A stretch of 64,000 nucleotides of DNA from Purpureocillium takamizusanense. Lineage: Eukaryota > Ascomycota > Sordariomycetes > Hypocreales > Ophiocordycipitaceae. The stretch spans positions 930,001 through 994,000 of the forward strand of contig NC_063076.1 of the NCBI RefSeq assembly GCF_022605165.1, written 5' to 3'. Position numbers and translations under genes: made by a program. Shown in pieces: positions 40,359 through 51,412 of this stretch; the stretch's first letter is position 1; the number at the start of each line of letters is the position of its first letter. The notes under the pieces are model-generated. The model had not been told where the DNA came from. It was given only the letters and a program-made list of their open reading frames with translations, and ran no database searches.

Positions 40359-43300
40359 TTTTTTTTCATGGCTCTTCGCTGCAGCTTGGAAAGTTTCACC
40401 CAAGGGATGGCTTCTTTATTTGTATCTGGGTTCTTCCATGAGAAATAGGACATCGAGAGCCATCATGGGCACTTACTTCCCTGCGCTACGCACCTGAACA
40501 GGGGAAGCCGCCGCCGGACATATGCTCCGAGACTTGACATGCGATGAAGATTGACCTTTCTTGACGATTCAGCTCGGCGCTCCACATTCCAGCAACACTT
40601 GCAATCGATCGATGCCCATGTCTGGCATCTGCTAGTATCTATCTCCTTTCAGCCATCCCGCCGCCTTCGTAGCGCCAGTACAGCACAAAAGCCCAGCGCC
40701 ACCAAAATTCTCAGCCGTACAGCAGTCTCGATTTGTCCAGCCGATGATACGCCATGTGACTCTGTATTTCTCAGGCAGCAAACATGTAAGTCGACATGTT
40801 CGTATCGCTATGGCTATGACTCCGGTGGCGGTATGTGTACGTACGACTGTACGTACAGACCAAAGTCAAAGGGTCCGAGACTCTTGCGATGCAAAACCGT
40901 GTTCTACCATACTGTGAGGTAGGGTGTCACGAGGGCATTATAACTTTCTGCGGCTGACCGACGATGGCCCTACTACTATCAATAAGGTGTGCAATTGTGC
41001 AAAGGGCGAGCTGTAACGGATTGTCGCTCACATTCCCGGGCAGTCGTGCTCTGGACCGCATAGATTTCCCTTCCTGCGCAGACGCCAGAGCCATGTGCTC
41101 AACATCTGATTGCACGTCGTCACCATGGTCATAGTGCATCTGTGTTGCTGATACCAACTTTCACCGCAACAGCATTTTACCAGTTACTTTGGTCTCTGGG
41201 TTGGCGGTCGACCATTCCTGCACACGTAAAGGGGTATCGAGCTTGTGTGTGACGAGAGCTGGCAAAGAAGAACAGAGAGCTGGCAGTCGGGGCCACGAAT
41301 GGGAAATGAAGTCAGTGCATGTTTACTACGGGATGAGAACCACCCGGCAATGTTCATGTTTCCCGAGCTATGTTGGTGGCACAGAGATGACGCATCGCGC
41401 TGTCTCGGCTGCTCCCAACCGACCGACTGCTACGACAGGTGCTCTCGCTCGGGCTCTCAATTAGAAAAACCAGCACGGAAATCCGTGCGTGTGACGGCAT
41501 AACAAGATCGGCGGATTCGAGCGAGCATCACACATCGAGGATCCCTATCACTAAACATTGTTTTGCTGATGTGCACATCGATCTGTGCGCGGCGCAACCT
41601 CTCTGCCGGCTCATCAAGGGCGTCGTACTGTGAGCACACACGCACACAACGACAACAACAACAAACACGCTTGTGCCCTGAACGAAGCCCTTCCGTCCCT
41701 CATCCGTCTCCTCAAGGCGGTAGTCCCCCCGGAGCCATCAACAGAGTTTTCCGCCGTCTGTCCTCCCGCCAATTTCGTAAGGGGAGCAGCAGGGCCTGAC
41801 ACACGCAGTGCCTCAAGCGCAAGGCAGCTTGGCCCGGCACTTCTTGGGCGGGAGGGGGGGGGGGGAAGAAGAGACGCTGCGCCGAGCCGCAACGTGCCAG
41901 TGAGGGTCCGGTCCAGTCTGCAAACCGACCGACGGAATTGGTCTTGTGAAGGGGGGCGGGCTGCAGGCCGATTGGCCGTTTCCGCCAAGCCGGAAGCCGT
42001 CCCAGCGCGACGCGGGAGAGTGTTACTTTCAGCGTGGTGTTGAGACAGAAGCGTCAAAGATTGGAAAGGTTGGAACAAAAAGAAAGAAAGAAAGAGTGGC
42101 TGTGCGTCACCCCACATGCAAGGAAGCGACGGACCAGGATGCATGGGTGAGGGGGGGCCAGTTAGGCCAGTGCCGTCAGGAGCTTGCCAAGGTAACACTG
42201 GGAGGATGTTCTTGAACACGGGTAGATCGTGTTCCGGCGACTCCCTGTTCGTTGGGCCGGGGTGCGTAAATGAACTGCTTTCGATAGAGGACGTGGAAGA
42301 AACAGGACCACGAGCGTGGGCGTGCTCGAGCCTCGCTCTACCAAACAAGAGGAGTGTGTCGACTCTACGACGCTGGTATGATCATGTACGTTTACATATA
42401 TGGCGAGCTCGACAAGTCCCCCCCTTTCCCCCCCCCCGTACTGTCGGCGGCGGATCAAGTCAATGGTGCACAAACGACTCAGACGTGAGCCCTGCTTTCC
42501 CCCCCATATCCATCCAGTGGTGGCTATACCAATGACAGTGCCAAACCTCATGCTTGCCATGTCAGTTGAGCTAGCTAGAGTCATGCGCGACTTGCGGCTG
42601 AGCGGGCGGGTAGGTGGGCTCCTTGTCAAGAAGGGAGCCGTCGCCTTGGCCAACTAAAGTGTGGCTCCGTGCTGTCTTGGCGACTGGCCAAGCATCAATC
42701 CTCCTCCCCGACGCAGGCAGGAGTCGTTGAGCCGTCGCGAGACCACGGGACTTTTCCCCCCGAGTTTAGACCTTCTTTGGCGACAGGCGAACGAGATAGG
42801 GGAGGCGGGGGGGGTAGCAAGGCTGCGCTTGGCTTGCTGGCTAGGCTGCGGGCTGTTGCAGGCTTGGTTCTTTGTGTCCATGTGTGTCAGGTTTTAAACT
42901 ATGGAGTATAGTCGTTAGGGGTTCGTGTCAACCACGCTCCCGCACGGGCGGCGTGGTGGGGGGGCTTGTCCAAGTCGGGCAATGGCGCCGCCAACTTACA
43001 CGGAAAGGGCTTCGAGACGACGACCGGGGGGCGGCTTTGACCGTCACGGAGCTCCTTTCTGCGGCACGACTCCGTGCTTCCACTCCCCCTCCTCACCGAC
43101 GGACGTGACGCGCTGAAGATTGGGGCGGGCGCGCGGGCGGGCTTCTATGCAGCGGTAGAGTAGGCAGTCGCCAAGACTCTCGCTACGTTCCGAGGGCCAA
43201 AACCGTACCTACGTATCGGCGGCATACTACGCGACCCCCCGCCACACACGTCACGACGTGCTTTGTACGTATGTAGTAGTGGTGCTTTCGTAGGTTCGTG

Positions 43301-44054
43301 GTAAAAGGGCACGTCCGAATGTGCGCCGGAAGTGAACAGTCCTTGGAGGCAGCACTACTACTACTACTACTTCGGTCGCATCCGACGAACCCCTCCATCC
43401 CTCCCCCTCCCTCAACGCTCGGTAAGCACTCAACCCGAGTACCGTGACGTCGAGGGCGCCTTGAAACTCACCTGGCACATTCGTGACGCTCCAAGGCTCG
43501 CGTGTGCCCCAAACCACTTCACACGATAATGTGCCTGGGTTTCGACTGATCTTTTTCTTTCTCTTTTCGACCCCCACCCCTCGCGCGTCCAATGACCGCG
43601 AACCCTCCCCTCCCTTTGGCGGAACTCGCGATCGCTTCACCCCTTCCTTGCGCGCGCGCGCCCCCCGCCTCGTGCTTGCCTCTGCCCCCTCGCCTTCGGA
43701 CGCACGCAGCACTGCCATCCGGGACCCTGGCGCGCGGCCAAGGGGAGGGGACAGACACACGGAGGTATTCTCCTCAAACGGACTTGAATGGGGTAACTAG
43801 GTCGGCCCCCCGATGTGTTGCTGAACACAGGCGGGGCGCCCGAGCTTCACGAGCGCGAGCACGCGGGCCGGGTGGCGCTGTGGCTCGCTCGCTCGCTCGC
43901 GCCCTCCCTCCTTTTCGGCAGCTGGGCCATGAGGGTGGTGCCCTGGGGCTGTTTCGATGCGCGTCCATGGAGCCCGCTGATCGTCGGCGACGGCGGATCA
44001 TGACCGACGGGAGAGGAACGAAGGGGAGGGGGGGGGAGCGGCGGGACGACGTAT

Positions 44055-44084
44055 AGAGAGAGAGAGTGTGTGAGAGAGAGAGAG
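44055..44084. repeat. (GA)n repeat in Egh16 promoter
   Basis: GA dinucleotides interrupted by GTGTGTG, just upstream of the TATAAA. Confidence 0.8.
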
Positions 44085-44094
44085 CGGATGCGAG

Positions 44095-44100
44095 TATAAA
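44095..44100 (+). promoter_or_regulatory. candidate TATA box of the Egh16 gene
   Basis: TATAAA about 240 bp before the start codon and before a CT-rich leader. The position suits a fungal core promoter if the leader is about 200 nt. Confidence 0.45.
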
Positions 44101-44206
44101 GCACACGGGTGATCGCCAGTCGTCGACATTTCGAGAAGTCATCACCAGCAGCCTCATTCAGCAGCCTAATATCCAGAGCCTCATCTCTTCCTTTCTCAAG
44201 CCCTCC

Positions 44207-44229
44207 TTTCTCTCTCTCTCTCTCTCTTT
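44207..44229. repeat. (CT)n tract in the Egh16 leader
   Basis: About ten CT dinucleotides about 110 bp before the ATG. CT-rich stretches around the start site are common in highly expressed fungal genes. Confidence 0.8.
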
Positions 44230-44335
44230 CGCTTCAAGAGACTCTTTTCACGTTCTCCCTGCCGGTCAGGTTTTGCACCCGAGATATACACACACACAAC
44301 AACTTTCTTTACACACAACAAACTTCACACACACC

Positions 44336-45163
44336 ATGTCTCTCAAGGTCATCCTCGCCACCTCGGCGCTGCTCGCCGCGCAGCTCGTGTCGGGCCACGC
44401 CGCCATCATCAAGGCCGTCGGCGACGCCGGCGGCTCTGGCATGGCCATTGGCGTCGACCCCAACACCCCCCGCGACGGCACGCGCCGCCGCCCCTTCCAG
44501 GCCGACTCGACGCGCTTCCGCGGCGCGTCGGCCAAGACGGTGGGCGAGACCATCGGCGCCGGCGCCAACGACGCCGAGTCGGGCACCGCCGCCGTCATGC
44601 AGATGACGGGCGACAGCCTGCCCCAGATCTCGCCCGGCGGCCAGCTCCAGATGACGGTCCACCAGGTCAACGCCGACGGCGCTGGCCCCTTCAAGTGCAT
44701 GATCAACGCCGACGGCACCGCCCAGTCCTGGGAGAACATCCAGGTCACCACAAACGTCGCCGGCAACGAGCGTGGCCGCAACCGTGATGGCAACGCCTCG
44801 GACCACCCCCTCGTCGCCGCGATCCCCGCCGGCCAGACGTGTACCGGCTCCGTCGCCGGCCAGGACAATGTCTGCATGGTCCGGTGCCAGAACCCTGCCC
44901 GCGCTGGTCCCTTTGGTGGTGTCATCCCCGTCCAGATGGCTGGTGCTGCCGGCGGCGCTGGCAATGGCAACACCCCTCCGGCTGGCAACACTGGCAAGAA
45001 CGGCAAGAACGGCAACGCTGGCAACGCCGGCAACGCCGGAAACGCCGGAAACGCTGGAAACGCTGGAGGCAACGGCGCTGGCCGTGCTGGTCGCCAGGGT
45101 GGCGGCAACAAGAACAACAACAACAACAACAACGCCGCCCGCGCTGTCGAGTTCACCGCCTAA
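44336..45163 (+). CDS. Egh16/Gas1-family secreted protein
   Basis: Secreted protein of the GEgh16 family, whose members Gas1 and Gas2 of the rice blast fungus are made in appressoria and Egh16 in powdery mildew. The gene is single-exon, 275 residues, starting at the ATG in an ACACCATGTC context; a frame extension upstream is leader sequence. The signal peptide is residues 1-20 ([20 protein letters not shown]) and the mature chain would begin [19 protein letters not shown], followed by NTPRDGTRR, both family hallmarks. Four Cys are spread through KCMIN, TCTG, VCMVRC. From about residue 213 the chain is Gly/Asn/Ala-rich, with about six tandem NAG tripeptides, a GRAGRQGGG segment and a polyasparagine run. 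The biochemical activity of the family is not established. A pathogenic or surface-attachment role here is inference. Confidence 0.9.
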   Translation: MSLKVILATSALLAAQLVSGHAAIIKAVGDAGGSGMAIGVDPNTPRDGTRRRPFQADSTRFRGASAKTVGETIGAGANDAESGTAAVMQMTGDSLPQISPGGQLQMTVHQVNADGAGPFKCMINADGTAQSWENIQVTTNVAGNERGRNRDGNASDHPLVAAIPAGQTCTGSVAGQDNVCMVRCQNPARAGPFGGVIPVQMAGAAGGAGNGNTPPAGNTGKNGKNGNAGNAGNAGNAGNAGNAGGNGAGRAGRQGGGNKNNNNNNNAARAVEFTA

Positions 45164-46273
45164 GGGACCAAGTCCAAGAGCATGCGGACAACGATTCGTA
45201 TGCCCCTTTTGTGGATTTTTACGGCCTGGGGGGCCTCTAGAGCATGCAGGCAGGCCCGACTTGTCGTCATCTGCCCGCCTGTGAACTGATGCTCTTGATC
45301 GGCCCATCGGGAATTGTGTGGGAGCTGGGCTCTGCTGGAAAATAACGCCTGTCATAATAGTGCTGCTGCTGCAACATGATTTCCCATGTTTTCTTTTATA
45401 CATACTCTGTACTCCCGTTTAAACTCTGCTGTCATCTTCGGCTCATCGTGAATGTCGAGTTCCATGTAGAGGCTTCATGTCCTGGGCTCAATCGTCTGGG
45501 GATTCTACAGCCGTTGCCGCGCCGCCTATCCACGCTCATGCCGCGCCGCGATGGACTATGCGCAGATAGACGACGGCTGCACTCTTGAGTCGCCAAACAC
45601 TTTCCAACCGCCGCAGAACCAGCCGTCTCGACTGACACTTGCCCGTTCCATGCGAAAAGCTTTTGATACGTAGTCAGACCCCTGATCGTGGCTGTCGCCT
45701 GGCTTCGGCGTCGGCACCGACAACGAGGGTCCGGAACGTCGTATCACGCAGCACTTCCCTGCGTCGCAACGTGGCCCGGGACTGATGATAGCGGCCAGGC
45801 ACATCTCTGCGCCACATGACTTTGCGCCATGTTCGAGATGGCAGAATACGGACCTCTCAAGGTTGGACGTCTCTTTCAAGCATCGCGATTGGGCGGCGGT
45901 GGTTCGCGGCGGTGATGCGACAGACGTGAGACGCAGGGCGGCCAGAGGGGAACGAGCTGGCGGCTGGGCTGTGCAAGGCGTTCCTGAGAAAGCGCAGCCC
46001 GATGTCTGAGGCTTTCACGAGAGCATAGAAGTTATGACCAGGTGGAAGGATCCTGGTAGTTGTACGGCGGACTCAGCACATGACCGGTCTAGACCCAGGT
46101 GCAAGCGACGGATGTGGAGAGCCTCTGGCCAGACTTCCGCCCGAGTAGCGGCTGCAGTGCATTGCCTCTCTCTTCGTGACGAGACTATGCTTCACGAAAT
46201 TCGTCCCTTGTTACGCTGAGCTGAGCGCGAGCAATGACTCGGGCTCAAACGCATCAAACTTTGACAGATAGAG
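45164..46273. other. convergent interval Egh16 / TAP-like hydrolase
   Basis: About 1.1 kb without a supported gene, with a few Cys/Arg-rich frames of no resemblance. It should contain the 3' ends of both flanking genes. Confidence 0.5.
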
Positions 46274-48331
46274 CTACATCCGCTTGGGGAGCAGTGCAGG
46301 GCTGAGCAGTGCAAGCTCCGCCAAGTGTTCGTCCCAAATCTCCATGGCGCTCTGCGTCTTGCGCCCCGTCGCCGACGCGTCTCCCTTCTTGACGCCGTAC
46401 AGGTACGGCTTCTCATTCGCATAGCACGCCGTCTCCTGCTCATCGGGCACGACACCCTCGAGGATGAATCTCTTGGCAATGGAGTCGGTGCAGTTGGACT
46501 TGTCTCGCGACGAGTGCCCGTAACCATGGTGGGCAATGAGCCTGGCGTTGGCGCCCATTTCCTTCAAGAGCCTTCTTCCGTTGCGCAGTGGCGTGGCGGG
46601 GTCGTACGTCTCAGCGATGAGGAGAACGGGGTGCTTGAGTGTGTGGTTCAAGTCGCCCCGGTACACCTCCGCCGGCTCTGGCCAGTACTTTGTGAAGTGG
46701 CGGCAAGGAAACACGTTGGAGAAGCGAGAGTTGCCGGCGATCCACGAGCGCTCCGTCATGTTCTTCCACAGGTTCTCCCACCAGTCCATGCCGCCCTCCG
46801 GCTCCTTGGCGTCATACGAGTCGGCGCAAATCACCAGTGTGCCGAGCTCCTCAGAACTCGGACGCTTGTTCGGAGGTGACGGCAGCGTGGGGTCGTATCC
46901 CCATGCGACGCGCTCGAGCATGGCCGCGGCCATGGTTGTGTTGCCCGCCTCGAGTTCGAAGAGCATTTGCGCCAGCGCCGGCCAGCTCTCAGCGTTGTAC
47001 ATGGAGCCGTACAGAGCACCCACGAGAGCCGAGTAGGTGATGAGAGACGGCCCGCTAAACTCGGTATATCCGGGCAGAGGGCGTTCAATGAGGGAGCTGA
47101 CGAGGGTGTGCATGCGGTTCTCCAGGGATTTGAGAGTAACAGGCTCCGAGCTAAGCTGCTTGGCAAGAGCACAGTGCTGGGGACCAGCATTGACGCACTC
47201 GCCGAGGAAGCCATCGTGCCAGGCATTTGTTCCATTATCCAACGCGGTCCATCCGAATCCGCCGACCAGGCGGTGGTCTCTCACGTACTCTGTCCCATCG
47301 AGAATCATCCTGCCGACACTGTTGGGGAACATGTTGGCGTACGTTTGCCCGATGCCCGTGCCGTAACTGACGAGATAGCCCGTCAGCTCGTCCTCGGCGA
47401 GTGCCTTGCGAATTTCCTCCAGGTCGCGCGCCACGATGGCGGTAGTCATGAACCGCGGAATGTCGCCGTGCTGCTTGTAGCAGGCGTTGAAGACGGAGTC
47501 GCTCATGGCATCCACAAACTCGAGCTGCGCGCGAGGGGACGGCGAGGTCTCGCGGTACTGGCCGGAGCGCAGAGCCCAGTGATCGCGGTCGGCATCAAAG
47601 GGAAAACAGGAGATGGCAGGCAAGGAGGTGTTGACGCCACGAGGGTCCCAGCCCAAAACGTCGTACTGGCCGTCGCTCAGGCGCTTGGTGATGCCCTCGG
47701 ACGCCCTCCAGGCCATGGACGTGCCGCTGCCGCCGGGACCGCCTGGCTCGATGACCAGGGTTCGCTCACTCTTCTTGCCAGCCTTGTTGTCGTCGCCATG
47801 CCGGCCACGGCGATGGCGACGGTGGGGAGCCAGGCCAGACACTTGGAACTTGGTGACGGCGAGACGGGCGATGCGCTCATCGGACTTGTTGGTGTAGTCA
47901 AGCGGGACGTCGAGATAGCCGCAGAGGTAGATTCCGCGGCCTGAGAAGGGGCTACGGAGATGGCCATGGCCTCCCTCGTGGTCGGCGGCCGAGGCATTGC
48001 CCCAGTTCCAGTGGGCGGGGTCCGGATCGAACAGCCTGGCCCAGCTGCGCAGAGGGTTGGGGTCCTCGAGGGCTGGCGGTATGGTTCTGTCGGTACAGGG
48101 GATGAAGTGGAATGGGTCGCCGGATCGGGGAAACCTGCCGAAAGGCGAGTCCTTTCCGTGGCGGCCGCGGCAGAGGTGAGGCCGAAAGGGGAGCTTGGAG
48201 TCGACGGTGGCGAGCAGCACGAGAATGGCCAAGCCCGCGCCGACGAGGAGCTTGGAGATGCGTCTCCGGGGACGGGGCGGCCCTGGCGCGGGCGGGTCAG
48301 CCGGGTGTTCTACGAGGGGCTCCTTTTCCAT
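46274..48331 (-). CDS. TAP-like alpha/beta hydrolase, type II membrane protein (S33-like)
   Basis: Putative peptidase-like hydrolase of 685 residues, single exon. A basic cytosolic N-terminus (PPRPRRRISK) is followed by one membrane segment at about 27-43 (KLLVGAGLAILVLLATV), so the catalytic part should be luminal or extracellular; several N-x-S/T sites agree. The oxyanion strand is VIEPGGPGGSGTSMAW, as in S33/TAP proteins. The nucleophile is Ser322 in YLVSYGTGIG, the acid Asp577 in AETYDPATPL and the histidine His606 in HHGYGHSS. The position two before the serine is Leu320 where the family has Gly (usually GFSYGT), so the nucleophile elbow is atypical. The first ATG, 23 codons inside the open frame, is used because the earlier codon is TTG. 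It lies divergent from an S9 peptidase gene, with about 820 bp between starts. Proline-specific aminopeptidase activity is possible but unproven. Confidence 0.85.
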   Translation of the reverse strand: MEKEPLVEHPADPPAPGPPRPRRRISKLLVGAGLAILVLLATVDSKLPFRPHLCRGRHGKDSPFGRFPRSGDPFHFIPCTDRTIPPALEDPNPLRSWARLFDPDPAHWNWGNASAADHEGGHGHLRSPFSGRGIYLCGYLDVPLDYTNKSDERIARLAVTKFQVSGLAPHRRHRRGRHGDDNKAGKKSERTLVIEPGGPGGSGTSMAWRASEGITKRLSDGQYDVLGWDPRGVNTSLPAISCFPFDADRDHWALRSGQYRETSPSPRAQLEFVDAMSDSVFNACYKQHGDIPRFMTTAIVARDLEEIRKALAEDELTGYLVSYGTGIGQTYANMFPNSVGRMILDGTEYVRDHRLVGGFGWTALDNGTNAWHDGFLGECVNAGPQHCALAKQLSSEPVTLKSLENRMHTLVSSLIERPLPGYTEFSGPSLITYSALVGALYGSMYNAESWPALAQMLFELEAGNTTMAAAMLERVAWGYDPTLPSPPNKRPSSEELGTLVICADSYDAKEPEGGMDWWENLWKNMTERSWIAGNSRFSNVFPCRHFTKYWPEPAEVYRGDLNHTLKHPVLLIAETYDPATPLRNGRRLLKEMGANARLIAHHGYGHSSRDKSNCTDSIAKRFILEGVVPDEQETACYANEKPYLYGVKKGDASATGRKTQSAMEIWDEHLAELALLSPALLPKRM

Positions 48332-49149
48332 GTTGACGGGCGCGCGGGATGCCACGAGCACAAGAAGAGTGCGGGGGCGATGATGAGGCCCAAGATCCAA
48401 GGTGAAGGTGATGATGAAGGTTGACAGGTTGCAGGTGGTGTGCGCGTCCCTGTTGCAGCTGGAGCTGGCCGCGTGTGGAGGAGGCGGGTTGCTGGCTAAC
48501 TGTAGGTGGTTCCCTGCCCGCTCATCTCAGGCGCCTTTGTTGGTGCACTGTACGCTGGAGATGGAGCCCGGGATCCACCACCTGGGCGGCCCCGCCTGCC
48601 GAGGGTGGCGTACCCGCGCGGACAGCTCCAGGGCCGCCCTGAAGCCATTGGGTCCATGGTTGGCCCGCTGGCGCGGAGCCCCGCAAGCCGCCATGGCCAT
48701 AAGGTACTGACAAGGCCGCTGGTTATTAGTGGGCTCGGACAGTTGAAATCGTAGGTCGCGTACGAAGTATTTCCTCTTTAGGCAGTCCCAGGTACCGTCA
48801 ACTCGACACCGATGCTCTGTCGGTGTTGGCCTGTGCCCTAGAGGTACCGCACTCACCCAAACACCATGCCAGTCCCGACAGGCAGCTTCAGACAGAACAT
48901 GACGCAGGCTCCAAGGCAACCAACGGCAATTGCGGGGGCGGCATATACATCTATATATATCGGCATCAGACACGCAGATCGCCCACGCCACGCCGAGCCC
49001 GACATGCAGCCACCACGACACAAAAGGATGTTGTCAGACGCCCTCAAGAGACACGGCACGTCGTCGTCACGCACGCACCTCGACATCCTGAAGCTATCGA
49101 GCGAACGAACTCGTGGCCTATCGCACGCACCGAAGCCATCGGAAACAAC
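48332..49149. promoter_or_regulatory. divergent promoter region of two peptidase-like genes
   Basis: 818 bp between divergent start codons, containing a TATATATAT segment near 48952 about 200 bp before the S9 gene. Frames in it are not convincing. Shared regulation of the two genes is possible but not shown. Confidence 0.5.
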
Positions 49150-51223
49150 ATGACGATTCAGCAAGTTGCTCGCTACGGGGACTGGACGTCCCCCATCACG
49201 ATCGACGGTGTCGTCTCTGGAAGCAGAGCCATATCCACGCCACGCGTCGCCGTAGGTGCCCAATCCAGACGCAACATGATACTAATAAGTGCTGACGACG
49301 GTCCCGCCAGCCCAACTCTGGCCGCGCATTCTACAGGGAGTCGACGCCAGACGGCCGAGGAACCCTCGTCGAGATCGTCGACGACGGCATCAAAGAGGTC
49401 CTGCCTGCCCCCTACAGCGTCACGAACCGCGTCTACGAGTATGGTGCCTCCTTCTACGATGTGCTGCCCGACGACCGCATCATCTTTTCGCACAGCGACG
49501 ACTCGGTGTGCATTCTGGACCCGGACACGCAGCACGTCACTGTCCTCGTAAAGAGTCCCGTGTTGCGTTACGCCAGCTTCAGCGCCCACCCGACTCTGCC
49601 ATGGGTGCTGGCCCTCGAGGAAGACCACACGCACGACACGCCCCTCGAGGTCCGGACCTACGTCGTGGCCATCAACACCGACAATGGCAAGGTCAATCGC
49701 GTCGTCACGGGATCCGATTTCTACTACATGCCGCGCTTCAGCCTCGACGGGCGGCAGCTCGCCTGGCTGCAGTGGGATCACCCGGACATGTGCTTTGACG
49801 CCGCCGAGCTCTACGTCGCAGACTGGGAAAGCGAAGTCGAATCGAGTCGCAGGCTCATCGCCGGCAGAGGCTATGAGAGCGTGGCAGAGCCGCGCTGGGG
49901 CCGCGATGGCTCCTTGTTCTTCGCCAAAGAGGCCGGTCCGTGGAGACAGCTGTTTCGACTTGCGCCAGGCGCCCAGGAGGCCGAGCACATTTGCCTCAAG
50001 GGCTTGGAGGCTTCTGAATTTGGGCGCATGGGGCTGGATGAGGGCTCGTGGGTCCATCCCGCACATCCCCTCGCAAATGCACTTCAGAAAGTTTCCTAAC
50101 TTACATTCACGTTTCCAGCTGCACCTTTGTGCCTTTGTCCAACAACGCCCTTATCGCGAGCGTCGGTCACGATGGGAACCGAAGGCTCATCACCGTCAAC
50201 TTAAAGACCAAGGAGTGGCGCCAAATTGCCGATGACGACGATGTTTGCCAGGTCGCTGGGGACGCCATGGCTCGGCTCAGCAACACCTCGTTTCTGGTTG
50301 TCTCGAGTGGCACCGCGACGCCCACTTCCATCCGCAAGTTTGACATTGCACGGCCTCACGAGAACAAGGTCATTCGCAAAGCCACCGACGAGTCGTACCC
50401 GTCTGCATTCTACTCCAGGGGCGAGAACATCACCATACGGTCCAGGGGCTACCCCTCGAGACCGATCCATGCCTTTCTGTGGATGCCGCGCAATCCCAGC
50501 TTCACCGGCCCGGAGGGGCATCTACCGCCGCTCATCATCAACGCCCATGGCGGACCGACTAGCCGTGCGGGCAGCGGCCTGGACCTGCGTACGCAGTACT
50601 TCACGTCGCGCGGCTATGCCTTCCTGGCGCTCAACTACACTGGTTCGACCGGCTACGGGCGCGATTACCGAAACGCGCTCTTCAATGGCGGCTGGGGCGT
50701 CCTCGACGCCGACGATGCTGCCGAGTTTGCGCAGCACCTCTCCTCGGCTGGTCGCGTCAAGCCAGACGGCATCGCAATCACAGGCATCTCCGCCGGCGGG
50801 TACAACACGCTGCAGGTGCTCACGAGGCACTCTTCGCTCTTCGCCGCGGGCTTGTGCGTCTCCGGCTTCAGCGAGCTGGAGCTGTTAGACCCCAAAACGC
50901 ACAAGCTCGAGTTCGACTACACGGCCAAGCTGGTCCTCCCGCGGGGCGGCGTCGACGACGACACGAAGCGAAGGCTATATCGTGAGCGCAGTACCCTGTA
51001 TCACGCCGACAGCATCAAGTCACCGCTGGTGCTGCTCCATGGCAGGGATGACTCCGTGGTACCGCTGGAACAGGCGACGTTCATGGCAGACAAGATGAAG
51101 GAAATGGGCAAGGATGTCGAGATTGTGGTCGTTGACGACGAAGGACACATGATGGCCCAACCGCCAAGCGTGAAATTCTGGCTAGAAGAGGAAGAGAAAC
51201 TGTGGAGGAGAACGCTGCTGTAG
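49150..51223 (+). CDS. S9 prolyl-oligopeptidase-family serine peptidase
   Basis: Serine peptidase of the prolyl-oligopeptidase/acylaminoacyl-peptidase type, 647 residues. Exons are 49150-49251, 49311-50047 and 50119-51223. Introns are 59 and 71 bp, and the joins read PRVAPNSGRAFYRES and DEGSCTFVPLSNN. Residues 20-390 are the propeller region (RVYEYGASFYDVL, PRFSLDGRQLAWLQWD, EPRWGRDGSLFF). The C-terminal alpha/beta hydrolase domain has PLIINAHGGPTSRAG, the GISAGGYN nucleophile with Ser504, HGRDDSVVP with Asp591 and DDEGHMM with His623, so the triad is complete. No signal peptide is visible, so a cytosolic role in peptide turnover is expected. The substrate (X-Pro dipeptide or acylated N-terminus) cannot be decided. 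It is divergent from the TAP-like hydrolase and convergent with the GT90 gene. Confidence 0.88.
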
Positions 51224-51412
51224 GTGTGAAACTGGGGATGAAAACTGACTCTGCAGTCCACGGGTTTTGGCCGTGTTTTCCAGTAGGCGACCGCCGGCTG
51301 CCGAGTGCTTTTCGCCTTGGCAACTGACCTCTATTGTGACCTCTGAAGATCATGAACCACATCTATCTCCCGTTCAAGTCATCAACGCCAGATGCACGCC
51401 TCTCCCCCATCG

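Larger units (their letters stand above)
40359..44335. other. gene-free interval beta-helix gene to Egh16 gene
   Basis: About 4.0 kb without a supported gene, holding homopolymer runs (G10 near 41852, C8 near 42429, G8 near 42809), a (CTA)n run near 43356 and the CT-rich Egh16 leader. The frames here are short, overlapping and composed of Arg/Ser/Pro. A TATAAA at 44095 is a candidate core promoter for the Egh16 gene. Confidence 0.5.

Noticed and set aside
44309..45403. Antisense frame over the Egh16 gene
   Set aside because: It runs through the coding repeats and is Val/Ala/Gly-rich without any domain; the plus strand has a signal peptide and family motifs.
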